From NCBI RefSeq assembly GCF_022899355.1, contig NZ_JALJCK010000011.1:62001-126000 (forward strand): a stretch of DNA of 64,000 bases. The letters are read 5' to 3'. Numbering within the stretch: position 1 is the stretch's first letter; the number at the start of each line of letters is the position of its first letter. The position numbers and the translations under genes were made by a program. The DNA is from Shinella yambaruensis. GTDB lineage: Bacteria; Pseudomonadota; Alphaproteobacteria; Rhizobiales; Rhizobiaceae. The notes under the pieces were generated by a model that saw nothing but the letters and a program-made list of their open reading frames with translations, made no database searches and was not told the origin of the DNA. Shown one piece after another: positions 46,061-54,744 of the stretch.

Positions 46061-46888
46061 CTATTTCACCGCTCCTTGCGTGAGCCCCTTGACGATGTAG
46101 CGCTGCGCGACGAGCAGCACGAGGATGGCCGGGACCATGGCCAGCGCGGCGCTGGCGGCCATCTGGGTGTACTGGATCTCGAAATCCTGGGCGAACTTGG
46201 CGATGGCTACGGGCACGGTGGCCGTCTGCTTCATCGTCAGCGTCAGGGCGACGGCAAATTCGTTCCAGGAGAAGATGAAGGTGAGGATCGAGGTGGCGGC
46301 AAGGCCCGGCGTGATCAGCGGCAGGATGACATGCCACAGGATATGCGGCGTATCCGCCCCGTCCATGATCGCCGCCTCTTCCAGCTCCTTTGGCACGTCG
46401 CGCACGAAGACCGCCATCAGCCAGATCGCCATCGGCAGGTTGAGCGTCGCATGGGCGAGGATCAGGCCGGTGAAGGTGTTTTCCAGCCCCACCGCCCGCG
46501 CCATGGTGAACCAGGCGCTCGCCAGCGCCACCGGCGGGATCATGTGGAAGATCATCGTCCAGGCGAGGAAGAGATGCACGGTCCAGGCGGGCCAGCGCAT
46601 CCGGTTGAGCGAGAAGGCGGCAAGCGTCGCGACGACGACGCACAGCACGGTGCTGACGATGCCGACGATGATCGAGTTGCGGTAGTTGAGCAGGAAGTCG
46701 GAGGTCTTCGACCAGAGCACCTCGGCGAAGTTGCTGCCGATGGGCGTGAAGAGCACGTCGCCCATCAGAAGCGAGATCTGCGTGCGGAAGCCGGCGGCGA
46801 CGGTCCAGATGATCGGCACGAGGACGAGCGCGGCACCGGCCGCCAGCGCGACATGGACCGGAAGGACGGAACCCGTGCGCCGGCTCAT
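46061..46888 (-). CDS. Carbohydrate ABC transporter permease (MalG/UgpE-like)
   Basis: A 275-residue BPD_transp_1 permease with six membrane segments, beginning VALAAGAALVLVPIIWTVAAGF. The EAA loop is ELEEAAIMDGADTPHILWHVILPLITPGLAA. It overlaps the other permease gene by four bases and starts just before the sulfatase gene. It forms half of the channel. Confidence 0.91.
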   Translation of the reverse strand: MSRRTGSVLPVHVALAAGAALVLVPIIWTVAAGFRTQISLLMGDVLFTPIGSNFAEVLWSKTSDFLLNYRNSIIVGIVSTVLCVVVATLAAFSLNRMRWPAWTVHLFLAWTMIFHMIPPVALASAWFTMARAVGLENTFTGLILAHATLNLPMAIWLMAVFVRDVPKELEEAAIMDGADTPHILWHVILPLITPGLAATSILTFIFSWNEFAVALTLTMKQTATVPVAIAKFAQDFEIQYTQMAASAALAMVPAILVLLVAQRYIVKGLTQGAVK

Positions 46889-47820
46889 GAGGCGGCTCCC
46901 GTACGGCGGCGCGCCGAAAGCGCAAGGACGAGAAGCAGCGAGACGAGGAAGATGACGGCGACCGACATGGCCGAGCCGTAGCCCGCCTTGTCCTCGGTGA
47001 AGAAGCGCTGGTAGAGCGTGAAGCTGATCACCTCGGTCGAGGTGCCGGGGCCGCCGCTGGTGAGGAGATAGACCTCGTCGAAGACCTTGAAGGCCAGCAC
47101 GAGGCGGAAGGCGAAAGTGACGATGATCGTCGGGATCATCAGCGGCAGTGTGACGTAGACGAGCTCCTGCCAGGCGCCGGCGCCGTCCATCCGGGCGGCT
47201 TCGAAGACATCCTGCGGCAGGGATTCCAGGCCTGCGAGGAACAGGAGGAAGCAGAACGGCGTCCAGTGCCAGATATCGACGGCGATGACGGAGAGGAGGG
47301 CGGTTTCGGGACTGCCCAGCCAGTCGTGCGGCAGGATGCCGATAAGGCCGAGGGCCTTGTTGACGAGGCCGAAGTCGAAATTGAGCATCAGCTTCCAGAT
47401 GGCGCCGATGACGATGCCGGGGATGAGGATGGGTAGGATGAAGATCGCCCGGTAGAGCACGCGGCCGCGCACGATCTTGGTGCAGAGCAGCGCCATGGCG
47501 AAGCCCAGGACCATCTGGCCGGCGACGGCGCCGAAGGCGAAGATCAGCGTGTTGGAGATACCGGCGCCGAAAAGGCTGTCGGAGAACAGCGCCTGGTAAT
47601 GGGTGAGGCCTACCCAGGTGCGCACCTGCTGCCCGTCCGCCCAGGTGATGTTCTGGAAGCTGGTGAGAAACAGGTTGGCGATGGGCAGGACGCTGAGGGC
47701 GAGCATCATGGCGAGGGCCGGACCGAAGGTCAGCCAGCGCCAGAGACGCTGGCCGCGGTCTTCGGAGACCTTTGCTGGTCGCCGCGGGGACGATAGGGTC
47801 TGTGCTTGCGCGGCGGCCAT
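46885..47820 (-). CDS. Carbohydrate ABC transporter permease (MalF/UgpA-like)
   Basis: A 311-residue BPD_transp_1 permease. After a charged N-terminus it has six membrane segments (first, LTFGPALAMMLALSVLPIANLFLTSF) and the EAA loop DVFEAARMDGAGAWQELVYVTLPLMIPTI. Its start lies about ten bases after the binding-protein stop. It pairs with the MalG-like permease. Confidence 0.91.
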   Translation of the reverse strand: MAAAQAQTLSSPRRPAKVSEDRGQRLWRWLTFGPALAMMLALSVLPIANLFLTSFQNITWADGQQVRTWVGLTHYQALFSDSLFGAGISNTLIFAFGAVAGQMVLGFAMALLCTKIVRGRVLYRAIFILPILIPGIVIGAIWKLMLNFDFGLVNKALGLIGILPHDWLGSPETALLSVIAVDIWHWTPFCFLLFLAGLESLPQDVFEAARMDGAGAWQELVYVTLPLMIPTIIVTFAFRLVLAFKVFDEVYLLTSGGPGTSTEVISFTLYQRFFTEDKAGYGSAMSVAVIFLVSLLLVLALSARRRTGAAS

Positions 47821-47830
47821 GGTCCGGTCC

Positions 47831-49186
47831 TTACTTCAGCGGATCGAGCTTGCCGGTCTTGTAGGAATGGCCGGCCATGATTTTCTCGATCTCGTCGGAC
47901 ATGCCGTTCAGCGCGTCGACGGTCGTGATCTCGCCGGCGACTGCCCGGTTGAGCCCGAGCTCCAGCACCGAGATGACCTCGCTCGCCTCCGGGAACTGGT
48001 AGATGTTCACCGCATGCGGCAGAGCCTCGGCAAGCGGCTTCATCCAGCGGTAGCGGCGCTCGTCGGCGATCGGTTCCTTGTAGACCGCCGCGTTGACGGG
48101 GATGCCGCCGGCCTTGGCCGTTTCGAGCTGTGCGGCCTTTGTCTGGAACCAGCGCAGGAACTCCACAGCGGCCCGCTTGCGGTCGTCGGGCACGTTCCTG
48201 GAAATGCCGGCCAGCCAGTGGCCGAGGCCGGGCGAGGTGGTCAAGCCCTCCACCGAGGGCGTCGGCGCCCATTCGACCTTGTCGACGATGGCCGATTTGT
48301 TCGGATCGTCCATCTGCGACCAGGCGGCGATGACCATCATGATATGCGCCGTATGGCCGGTGACCATGGCCTGGATGACCTCGGCCTGGTCGGAGGCCGC
48401 CGTCTTCGGATGGCCGGCTTCCTTGGCGAGGCGCACATAGTAGTCGAGCGCCTCGCGGCCCTGGTCGGAGTTCAGCGTGACGGAGTAGTCGCCTGTCGCC
48501 TGGTCCTTGAAGATGCCGCCGCCGAAACCGTAGAGATAGGGGTAGAAGTCGTAGGCGACGGTGTGCGGCCCGCGCGCGCCGCGCTGCACGATGCCGTACA
48601 TGCCCGGCGGGTTGTGGAACTTCTTGGCGTTGGCTTCGAGTTCCGCGAAGGTCTTCGGTGCCGAAAGGCCCGCCTCCTGGTAGAGGTCGCCGCGATAGTA
48701 GAGCATCGGGATCAGCGGCGAGACCGGCATCGACATGAGCTTGCCGGCCTTGGTCATCGTCTTGTTGGCGGCATCGTAGTAGATCGTGTCGCCGAGCGTG
48801 TAGATCTCCGGGTCGAGCTGGAAGCCGGGATCGATGTCGGTGATGGCCTCGACGAAGCCGCCGGCATACATTTCCGCGAACCAGCCGGAGTTCATGATCA
48901 GGATGTCGTACTGGCCCGCGCTCGCTCGCACGGAGTTGCGCTGCTTCTCGAGCGAGCCGGCGAAGGGGTTGACGTCGAGTTCCACCTTGTTGCCGGTCTC
49001 GGCCTCGTAGGCCTCCACCGTCCTGCGGAAGCTTTCGAACCAGGGTGACTGGTTGATCACGATGGTGATCGGTGCGACGCTGGCGGCATAAAGCGGCCGG
49101 AATGCGCCGGGAACGAGGCTGGCGGTGGCCGCCATGCCCATGCCCTTGAGGACGTTGCGTCTTGGAATGCGGGTCGTAAAGGTCAT
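47831..49186 (-). CDS. Carbohydrate ABC transporter binding protein with Tat-like signal
   Basis: A 451-residue extracellular solute-binding protein (SBP_bac_1 type). The N-terminus MTFTTRIPRRNVLKGMGMAATASLVPGAFRPLYA has a twin-arginine motif (RRNVLK), so export is probably by Tat. The frame runs far upstream to 49546, but the ATG at 49186 follows GGGAGACTC and gives the signal. The mature part opens with APITIVINQSPWFESFRRTVEAYEAETGNKVELDVNPFAG, as in oligosaccharide- or glycerol-phosphate-type binders. The ligand is unknown, and the sulfatase in the operon hints at a sulfated sugar. Confidence 0.88.
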   Translation of the reverse strand: MTFTTRIPRRNVLKGMGMAATASLVPGAFRPLYAASVAPITIVINQSPWFESFRRTVEAYEAETGNKVELDVNPFAGSLEKQRNSVRASAGQYDILIMNSGWFAEMYAGGFVEAITDIDPGFQLDPEIYTLGDTIYYDAANKTMTKAGKLMSMPVSPLIPMLYYRGDLYQEAGLSAPKTFAELEANAKKFHNPPGMYGIVQRGARGPHTVAYDFYPYLYGFGGGIFKDQATGDYSVTLNSDQGREALDYYVRLAKEAGHPKTAASDQAEVIQAMVTGHTAHIMMVIAAWSQMDDPNKSAIVDKVEWAPTPSVEGLTTSPGLGHWLAGISRNVPDDRKRAAVEFLRWFQTKAAQLETAKAGGIPVNAAVYKEPIADERRYRWMKPLAEALPHAVNIYQFPEASEVISVLELGLNRAVAGEITTVDALNGMSDEIEKIMAGHSYKTGKLDPLK

Positions 49187-49293
49187 CGATGAGTCTCCCA
49201 TTGCCTCATGATTGTTCACTGCTTGGTCTCGGCATCCAAGAAAACGGGTGCTCGCCGCGGCCTTGACGCCGCATTCGCTTTGCCCCCGTTCTC

Positions 49294-50844
49294 CTATTCG
49301 CAGAAAATCGGGCTTGCCCAGTTCCACTGGCCATTGGCCTGGCGCATGCGGGCATAGATCCAGTCGCCCTTGCGCAGCGGCTCGATGGCGAGCCGGCCGC
49401 GCCACTGCCATTGATGCGGGCGCGGCAGCGGATGCAGGCGGAAGGCGGGGCTGTCGATCGGGCCGAGATTGCCCGACAGCGCGCCCTCCAGCAGCCGTTC
49501 GGCGCTCGCCTCGAAGCGCTGGCCGTCGAGCACCAGCCGGACACATGCATCCGGCGTGATGCGGATGCGGGCGGCGATCGCCTGCATGGAGGCAGTGGTG
49601 TTGTTGGGATTGGCGATGGAGCGGATCGTGAAGTCGATGCGGTTGCCGGAAAGGCGGATGTCGTTCTCGTCCTTCGCGTCGCCGCCGCCCTCCAGCGGCG
49701 AGACCACTTCGGAACCGCGCAGGCGCGGCTCGACGGAGAGGATGTCGCCGCCGGAAAGCGCCAGCGAGCCCTGCCAGTCGTGGAATTTTCCGCGCGCGCC
49801 CCAGCCGAGTTCCAGCATGAGCAGCGTTTCCATGCTGCCGTCGGCGGTGTCGACCGGGCTTCTTTGCAGGTCCGGTGTCACCCGGCCGACCACGTCGCCG
49901 TTGCGGATGAGGTCGATATAGTCGATGGCACCGCCCGCGGCCGCTTCAAGCTCCAGCATGTCATGTCCGCCGGCGGCCACGCTGCCGCCCTGCACGGCAT
50001 CGCCGATCGCGAAGAAAAGATGGCTCGCATCTCCGGTCAGCGCATTGGTGCGGCGCCGGTGGATGCCGTCCCAGAGCGCTGCGCGGGAATTCTCCGGCGC
50101 ATAGACGGCCGAGCGGCCGTGGCCGTAGGAGCCGGGATAGCCGCTGTGATGGTCGGTATTGCCGAGAAAGCCGAAGCGGATGCCGCGGTTGAGGCCGTGG
50201 CGGGCGGTGGACCGGCCGTCGCTCGGGCCCATGGAATGCAGGAACGGCCGGTCCATGACCGACGTCTCGGAACAGCCGTGCATGGAGACGATCTCCATCA
50301 CCGGCGAAAGGTCTTCCACGACCGTATCCCAGTTCACCCCCCGCGCGCCGAGGCGGTAGCCGATATGGTGCGGGAAGGCGAAGACGCCGTCGCCATAGGC
50401 GGCGCGCAGCCTGGCATGCAGGTCCGCCGGCGTATCGGCCTTGATAACCTCCTGGCGGGCGATGTCGCGATAGACGATCGTATAGTCGCCATGGGCGAAG
50501 GAATGGATCTCATAGCCCGGGAAGACGGTGAAGACGCCCGGCTCGTCCGCCGCCGCCAGCGTATCGAAATGGGTGTCCCACAGCTTTTCGAGCCTGGCGA
50601 AGCCCTTGACGTGGAAATCGACGATGTGGGCGACGCGCGGGTCGTCGACCGGCATGTCCGGCCAATAGGCATGCCCGGTGACGGAGACGAAATCCAGCTG
50701 GCGCCGCGCCCGGCGCAGCGCCTGTTCGAGGCTGCCATGGCCATAGGAAATGTCGCAGTGGTTGTGGATGTCGCCGTAATAGGGCCGGACGCCAAAGCGC
50801 GCGGCAAGGGGCTGTAGCCGTTCCGGCAGACGCTCACCCAACAT
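49294..50844 (-). CDS. PHP-domain metallo-phosphoesterase-like protein
   Basis: A 516-residue protein. The N-terminal PHP motif is YYGDIHNHCDISYGHGSLEQAL (metal-binding His27 and His29), followed by FVSVTGHAYWPDMP, GYEIHSFAHGDYTIVY, FPHHIGYR and NTDHHSGYPGSYG, which are the other conserved His and Asp positions. The C-terminal 200 residues are beta-rich. There is no signal peptide. PHP domains hydrolyse phosphate esters. The ATG at 50844 follows GGGAGGGG. It is the first gene of the minus-strand importer operon, so it probably modifies the imported compound along with the sulfatase. Confidence 0.82.
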   Translation of the reverse strand: MLGERLPERLQPLAARFGVRPYYGDIHNHCDISYGHGSLEQALRRARRQLDFVSVTGHAYWPDMPVDDPRVAHIVDFHVKGFARLEKLWDTHFDTLAAADEPGVFTVFPGYEIHSFAHGDYTIVYRDIARQEVIKADTPADLHARLRAAYGDGVFAFPHHIGYRLGARGVNWDTVVEDLSPVMEIVSMHGCSETSVMDRPFLHSMGPSDGRSTARHGLNRGIRFGFLGNTDHHSGYPGSYGHGRSAVYAPENSRAALWDGIHRRRTNALTGDASHLFFAIGDAVQGGSVAAGGHDMLELEAAAGGAIDYIDLIRNGDVVGRVTPDLQRSPVDTADGSMETLLMLELGWGARGKFHDWQGSLALSGGDILSVEPRLRGSEVVSPLEGGGDAKDENDIRLSGNRIDFTIRSIANPNNTTASMQAIAARIRITPDACVRLVLDGQRFEASAERLLEGALSGNLGPIDSPAFRLHPLPRPHQWQWRGRLAIEPLRKGDWIYARMRQANGQWNWASPIFCE

Positions 50845-50904
50845 ACTGCACCCCTCCCATTGCGAATGGCCGGGAAGCGCCATGCCCCGGGCGAACTCGC
50901 CTGA

Positions 50905-50920
50905 TACAATATGTATTGTA
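50905..50920. promoter_or_regulatory. Candidate AraR-like operator upstream of the PHP/importer operon
   Basis: TACAATATGTATTGTA has exact seven-base inverted arms (TACAATA and TATTGTA) around a two-base centre, 61-76 bases before the PHP start. On the minus strand TACAAT also reads as a -10 hexamer, so a bound repressor would block initiation. A second inverted repeat, TGCATC-N4-GATGCA (50931-50946), lies next to it. It resembles the element at 52233-52252. Confidence 0.55.
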
Positions 50921-50998
50921 CCGTAGCAGATGCATCCCTCGATGCAAGCGTGTTTTTTGGGAAGAGGTGCGTGCCGTCGTCCGGCCGGCGCATGTCCT

Positions 50999-52159
50999 TC
51001 AGCGGGACGGCGCGCCGGTGCTGTCGCGGAACTCGGCGAGGCAATCGAGATAGACGATCTGCGGCGCCTCGCGCGGCGCCGCGATGCGCTTGTGGATGAC
51101 CTCGATCAGGCTCCTGGCAGCGGCCAGATAGGAGCTGCCGGCCATGCTCATGAAGCCGAAATGCTCGGTCGGAACGTCGTGGTGGCCGAGCACGACGAGG
51201 CTGAGGTCCCGCGGGCAGGCAATGCCCATTTCGGTGAGGCACTGCCGGATGCCGAGGCTATCGGAAATGCCGAGCGTCGCCATCGCCGTGAAGGGAAGCC
51301 GTCCGTGCCGGTCGACCAATGCGCCGAGCGCCGTCTTCAGGGCGTCGCCGACCCGCTGGGTGGGATGCAGCACGCCGCCGAGCGCGATGCTTTCGGTGTG
51401 CTCCCAGCCTGCCTTGTGGCGGCGGCCGAGCCGGTCGAAGGCGCGCCGGACGGAGAGGATCGGCTGGGCCATCGAATCCAGCGAAACCAGCGCGATCGAG
51501 CGGTGTCCCAGCTCCGAAAGATGCTCCAGCGCGAGGTCCAGCGCCTCTTCCCAGTCGGTGCCGACCCGGTCGATATCGACGCCCGCGACGGAATTGCCAT
51601 CGACGACGAGGGCGCGCGTCTTGCCCTGGAGGAGATGGAGCAGCCGGATCGGGATGTTCTCGTAATGGGATTGCAGGATCGCCGCGTCGAAATCCGGGAC
51701 CGATGTCAGGATGTCCAAGAGGTGGCCGGTATTGTGATAGGAGATCTGCACCACCTTGCTGCCCGTGCGCGACAGGTGCCCGACGATGTGGTTCTGCACC
51801 AGCATGCAGCGTTCGTTGAGGCTGGCATTCGACAGGATCAGCAAGCTGTCGAGGTGCCTTGCGGTGTCCGCCCCACCGTTTACGGCGGCATCGCCGTCCT
51901 TGACGACATAGGTCCCGCGGCCGACCTGCGAGGTGAGGAGCCCTTCCTCGCGCAGGCGCGTCAGCGCCTCCTGCACGGTCGCCTGGCTGACCTGGTGGCT
52001 GCGCATCAGCTCGCGCACCGTCGGCAGCCGCGCGCCGTCGTCGAGCCGGGCAATCTGGTCCCGCAGGGATGCAAGGACCGCATGGGAGGAGGCTGCGCGC
52101 AAAGGTCTGCCCCGATCGTCGATTCGTGTCTGCTTCTTGTTGCTTCTAACCGGATACAT
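50999..52159 (-). CDS. GntR/LacI-hybrid (AraR-like) transcriptional regulator
   Basis: A 386-residue regulator with an N-terminal GntR winged HTH (RLPTVRELMRSHQVSQATVQEALTRLREEGLLTSQVGRGTYV, about 45-86) and a C-terminal LacI/periplasmic-binding-protein-type sugar-sensing domain (LGHRSIALVSLDSMAQPILSVRRAFDRLG, then ACPRDLSLVVLGHHDVPTEHFGFMSM). This fusion is the architecture of Bacillus AraR. It sits between two divergent operons, one for import and desulfation, one for import and kinase steps, and is probably their common repressor. The start at 52159 is the first Met of the frame. Confidence 0.87.
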   Translation of the reverse strand: MYPVRSNKKQTRIDDRGRPLRAASSHAVLASLRDQIARLDDGARLPTVRELMRSHQVSQATVQEALTRLREEGLLTSQVGRGTYVVKDGDAAVNGGADTARHLDSLLILSNASLNERCMLVQNHIVGHLSRTGSKVVQISYHNTGHLLDILTSVPDFDAAILQSHYENIPIRLLHLLQGKTRALVVDGNSVAGVDIDRVGTDWEEALDLALEHLSELGHRSIALVSLDSMAQPILSVRRAFDRLGRRHKAGWEHTESIALGGVLHPTQRVGDALKTALGALVDRHGRLPFTAMATLGISDSLGIRQCLTEMGIACPRDLSLVVLGHHDVPTEHFGFMSMAGSSYLAAARSLIEVIHKRIAAPREAPQIVYLDCLAEFRDSTGAPSR

Positions 52160-52232
52160 TTTGAATCCCGCCCCGGCAATCCCGCCTCGTCGGCCGATTG
52201 GCCGGGGAGATGGGCCCCATGTTCGCGCCTGA

Positions 52233-52252
52233 TTGTATTATAGCGAATACAA
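52233..52252. promoter_or_regulatory. Candidate operator of the GntR/LacI-hybrid regulator
   Basis: TTGTATT (52233-52239) and AATACAA (52246-52252) are exact inverted copies around a six-base centre. They overlap the -10 of the regulator's own minus-strand promoter and lie 90 bases upstream of the plus-strand ATPase gene. The arms resemble those at 50905-50920, and another TACAAT occurs at 52262-52267. The shared element suggests autoregulation and co-control of both operons. Confidence 0.55.
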
Positions 52253-52266
52253 ATTGCACTTTACAA
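52237..52266 (-). promoter_or_regulatory. Promoter of the GntR/LacI-hybrid regulator gene
   Basis: On the minus strand, TTGTAA (complement of 52261-52266) and a perfect TATAAT (complement of 52237-52242) are separated by 18 bases. The TATAAT falls inside the palindrome described at 52233-52252. The regulator's start is about 78 bases downstream. Confidence 0.6.
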
Positions 52267-52341
52267 TTTGATTTTCACGTATACGCTTGACCCCGGAATG
52301 GCAAAAGCCATCCATCGCAGCGATCGGAAGGGGAGTCCGTC

Positions 52342-53157
52342 GTGTCGCAGAGCCCTGTCATGGAACGACGCAGCCCGGATGCCGGCGTGGAAGGCCACGG
52401 GCCTGCCGAAACGGCCTTCATCCGCATCGACGGTGCGCGCAAGGTGTTCACGCAGCGCAGCGGCGGTGCCGTGCCGGTGCTCGACAATGTCGATCTCGCC
52501 ATTGCGGAGAACGAATTCGTCTCGTTCATCGGCCGCAGCGGCTGCGGCAAAACGACCCTTCTCAACATGATCGCCGGGCTGGAGGATGTTTCGGCCGGCC
52601 GCATCGCCATTGCCGGCAAGGTCGTCACCGGGCCGGGACAGGGGCAGGGCGTCGTCTTCCAGCAGCATGCGCTGTTTCCCTGGCTGACGGCGGTGGACAA
52701 TGTCGCCTTCGGCTTCCACAAGTCGGGCCTTGCCAAGGCCGAGCGCCGCCGGCGCGCCCTGGATCTCCTGGCGCTCGTCGGCCTGGAAGCTGCGGCGGGG
52801 CGCTATCCGCGCGAAATGTCCGGCGGCATGCAGCAGCGCGTCTCCATTGCCCGCGCGCTGGCGCTCGATCCGCAGATCCTCCTGATGGACGAACCCTTCG
52901 GTGCGCTCGACGAATTGACGCGCATCGAATTGCAGCAGGAGCTGCTGCGCATCTGGGAGGCGCGGCGCAAGACGATCGTCTTCGTCACCCATTCGATCAG
53001 CGAGGCCCTGATGCTGTCGGACCGGATCGTGCTGCTCGCGCCCAATCCGGGGCGCATCAAGCGCATCTTCCCGGTCGACCTGCCGCGCCCGCGCCTGCGC
53101 ACCGATCCGGGCTTCAATGCGCTTTACCAGGCCATCTGGAACGAGCTTTCGACATGA
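52342..53157 (+). CDS. NitT/TauT-family ABC transporter ATP-binding protein
   Basis: A 271-residue ATPase, GTG start (52342) preceded by GGAAGGGGAG. Walker A IGRSGCGKTT, Q-loop VFQQHALFPWLTAVDNVAFG, signature MSGGMQQRVSIARALA and Walker B LLMDEPFGALDELTR match the SsuB/TauB class that imports nitrate, sulfonates, taurine or pyrimidine precursors. It is followed by two permeases and a binding protein, with successive overlaps, and then by sugar-type enzymes, which is an unusual setting for a sulfonate importer. Confidence 0.9.
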   Translation: MSQSPVMERRSPDAGVEGHGPAETAFIRIDGARKVFTQRSGGAVPVLDNVDLAIAENEFVSFIGRSGCGKTTLLNMIAGLEDVSAGRIAIAGKVVTGPGQGQGVVFQQHALFPWLTAVDNVAFGFHKSGLAKAERRRRALDLLALVGLEAAAGRYPREMSGGMQQRVSIARALALDPQILLMDEPFGALDELTRIELQQELLRIWEARRKTIVFVTHSISEALMLSDRIVLLAPNPGRIKRIFPVDLPRPRLRTDPGFNALYQAIWNELST

Positions 53158-53945
53158 CGCGCAAACTCGTTCAGGCGCTTCCGCCGCTAGCCGCCTTCAC
53201 CGTGCTTCTCCTCCTCTGGGAGGCGGGAGTGCGCTACGGCTTTCTCAAGCCCTACCAGTTCCCGCCCGTCAGCCGCATCGCGCGCGGCTTCGTCGAACTG
53301 TCGACGACGGGCTTTCCGACGGGCGTGTCGATCTGGTCGCATGCGCTGACCACCATCCTGCGTGTCCTCCAAGGCTATGGTGCGGCGCTGGCGCTGGCGA
53401 TCCCGCTCGGCCTCGTCATCGGCGCGCTGCCGGTGGTAGACAAGCTGACCGCGCCGCTCATCGTCTTCTGCCGCTCGGTCGCCACGCTCAGCCTCCTGCC
53501 GCTCGTCATCGTCTGGTTCGGCGCGGGTGAGCTGACCAAGGTCTTCCTTATCGGCTACGGCTGCTTCTGGGTCATGCTGTCCAATGTGATCGCCGGCGTG
53601 CGCTATGTCGATCCGACGCTCGTCAGGGCCGCGCGCACCTTCGGCCTGAAAGGGCTGGAGCTCTATCGCAGCGTCGTGCTGCCGGCCGCCCTGCCGCGCA
53701 TCTTCGCCGGCGCGCGCATGGCGCTCGGCGTCGGCTTCATGGTCATCGTCGGCGCCGAGATGATCGGCACGATCGAGGGGCTGGGCGCACTCATCATGGA
53801 GGCGCGCACCTTCTACCGCAGCGAGATCACCATCATCGGCATGCTGGTCATCGGCCTCATCGGCTTCACCATCTCCGCCGGCCTGATGGCGCTGGAGCGC
53901 GCCATGCTGCCCTGGGCGGGCAATCTCGACCGGGTGCGCCGATGA
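53154..53945 (+). CDS. NitT/TauT-family ABC transporter permease (first)
   Basis: A 263-residue BPD_transp_1 permease with six membrane segments. It opens MTRKLVQALPPLAAFTVLLLLWEAGVRYG, and the EAA loop is LVRAARTFGLKGLELYRSVVLPAALPRIFAG. The start overlaps the ATPase stop (ATGA). The gene runs into the second permease gene by four bases, indicating one coupled operon. Confidence 0.9.
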   Translation: MTRKLVQALPPLAAFTVLLLLWEAGVRYGFLKPYQFPPVSRIARGFVELSTTGFPTGVSIWSHALTTILRVLQGYGAALALAIPLGLVIGALPVVDKLTAPLIVFCRSVATLSLLPLVIVWFGAGELTKVFLIGYGCFWVMLSNVIAGVRYVDPTLVRAARTFGLKGLELYRSVVLPAALPRIFAGARMALGVGFMVIVGAEMIGTIEGLGALIMEARTFYRSEITIIGMLVIGLIGFTISAGLMALERAMLPWAGNLDRVRR

Positions 53946-54721
53946 AGCCGCTTTCCCGCCTTTCCGCCGCCAGCGACCTCACCCTCGGCCTCATCGGCGC
54001 GATCCTCGCCGTCGCCGCCTGGGAAATCAGCGCCCGCACCGGGCTGGTCGATCCGGCGATCTTCCCGAGCCCGTCGCTCGCCATCCGCGCGGCGGCCGAG
54101 CGCCTGACGGCCGAGACCGTCGCGGACAACCTGTTCTGGAGCCTGCTGCGCGTCTTTTCCGGTTTCCTGCTCGGCGCGCTGGCAGGCGCGGCGGTCGGCA
54201 TCGCGGCGGGCTGGTATCGCGGTTTCGGGGCCATCGCGCGGCCGCTGATCGAGCTTCTGCGGCCGATCCCGCCGCTCGCCTGGATCCCGCTTGCGATCAT
54301 CTGGTTCGGCCTCGGCGAGCCGTCGAAATTCTTCATCATCTTCCTCGGCGCCTTCTTTCCCGTCGTCACGGCGGCCTATCAGGGCATGCGCAGCATCGAT
54401 CCGATGCTGCTGAAGGCGGCGCAGACCTTCGGGCTCAGCGGCGTGCCGCTGCTCCTGCGCGTCGCCGTGCCGGCCGCCGCGCCCGATCTTGCGACGGGCG
54501 TGCGCATCGGCTGGGGGCTGAGCTTCGGTGTGCTGGTCGCCGCCGAGCTGATCGCGGCCGACAGGGGGCTCGGCTACATGATCATCAACGAGCGCAACAC
54601 CGGCGGTTCCGTCGGCGTCATCGTCGTCGGCATCCTGCTTATCGGCGCGCTCAACCTCATCACCGACGCGGCGATCGGCGCCGCGATCAAACGCTGGATC
54701 GGGCGCTGGCACGGCGCCTGA
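53942..54721 (+). CDS. NitT/TauT-family ABC transporter permease (second)
   Basis: A 259-residue BPD_transp_1 permease, overlapping the first. EAA loop: MLLKAAQTFGLSGVPLLLRVAVPAAAPDLATG. The family usually has a homodimeric channel from one permease gene. Two permease genes suggest a heterodimer, as in some alphaproteobacterial NitT/TauT systems. It ends 23 bases before the binding-protein gene. Confidence 0.9.
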   Translation: MKPLSRLSAASDLTLGLIGAILAVAAWEISARTGLVDPAIFPSPSLAIRAAAERLTAETVADNLFWSLLRVFSGFLLGALAGAAVGIAAGWYRGFGAIARPLIELLRPIPPLAWIPLAIIWFGLGEPSKFFIIFLGAFFPVVTAAYQGMRSIDPMLLKAAQTFGLSGVPLLLRVAVPAAAPDLATGVRIGWGLSFGVLVAAELIAADRGLGYMIINERNTGGSVGVIVVGILLIGALNLITDAAIGAAIKRWIGRWHGA

Positions 54722-54744
54722 GAGATAACAAGAGGGAGAACCAC

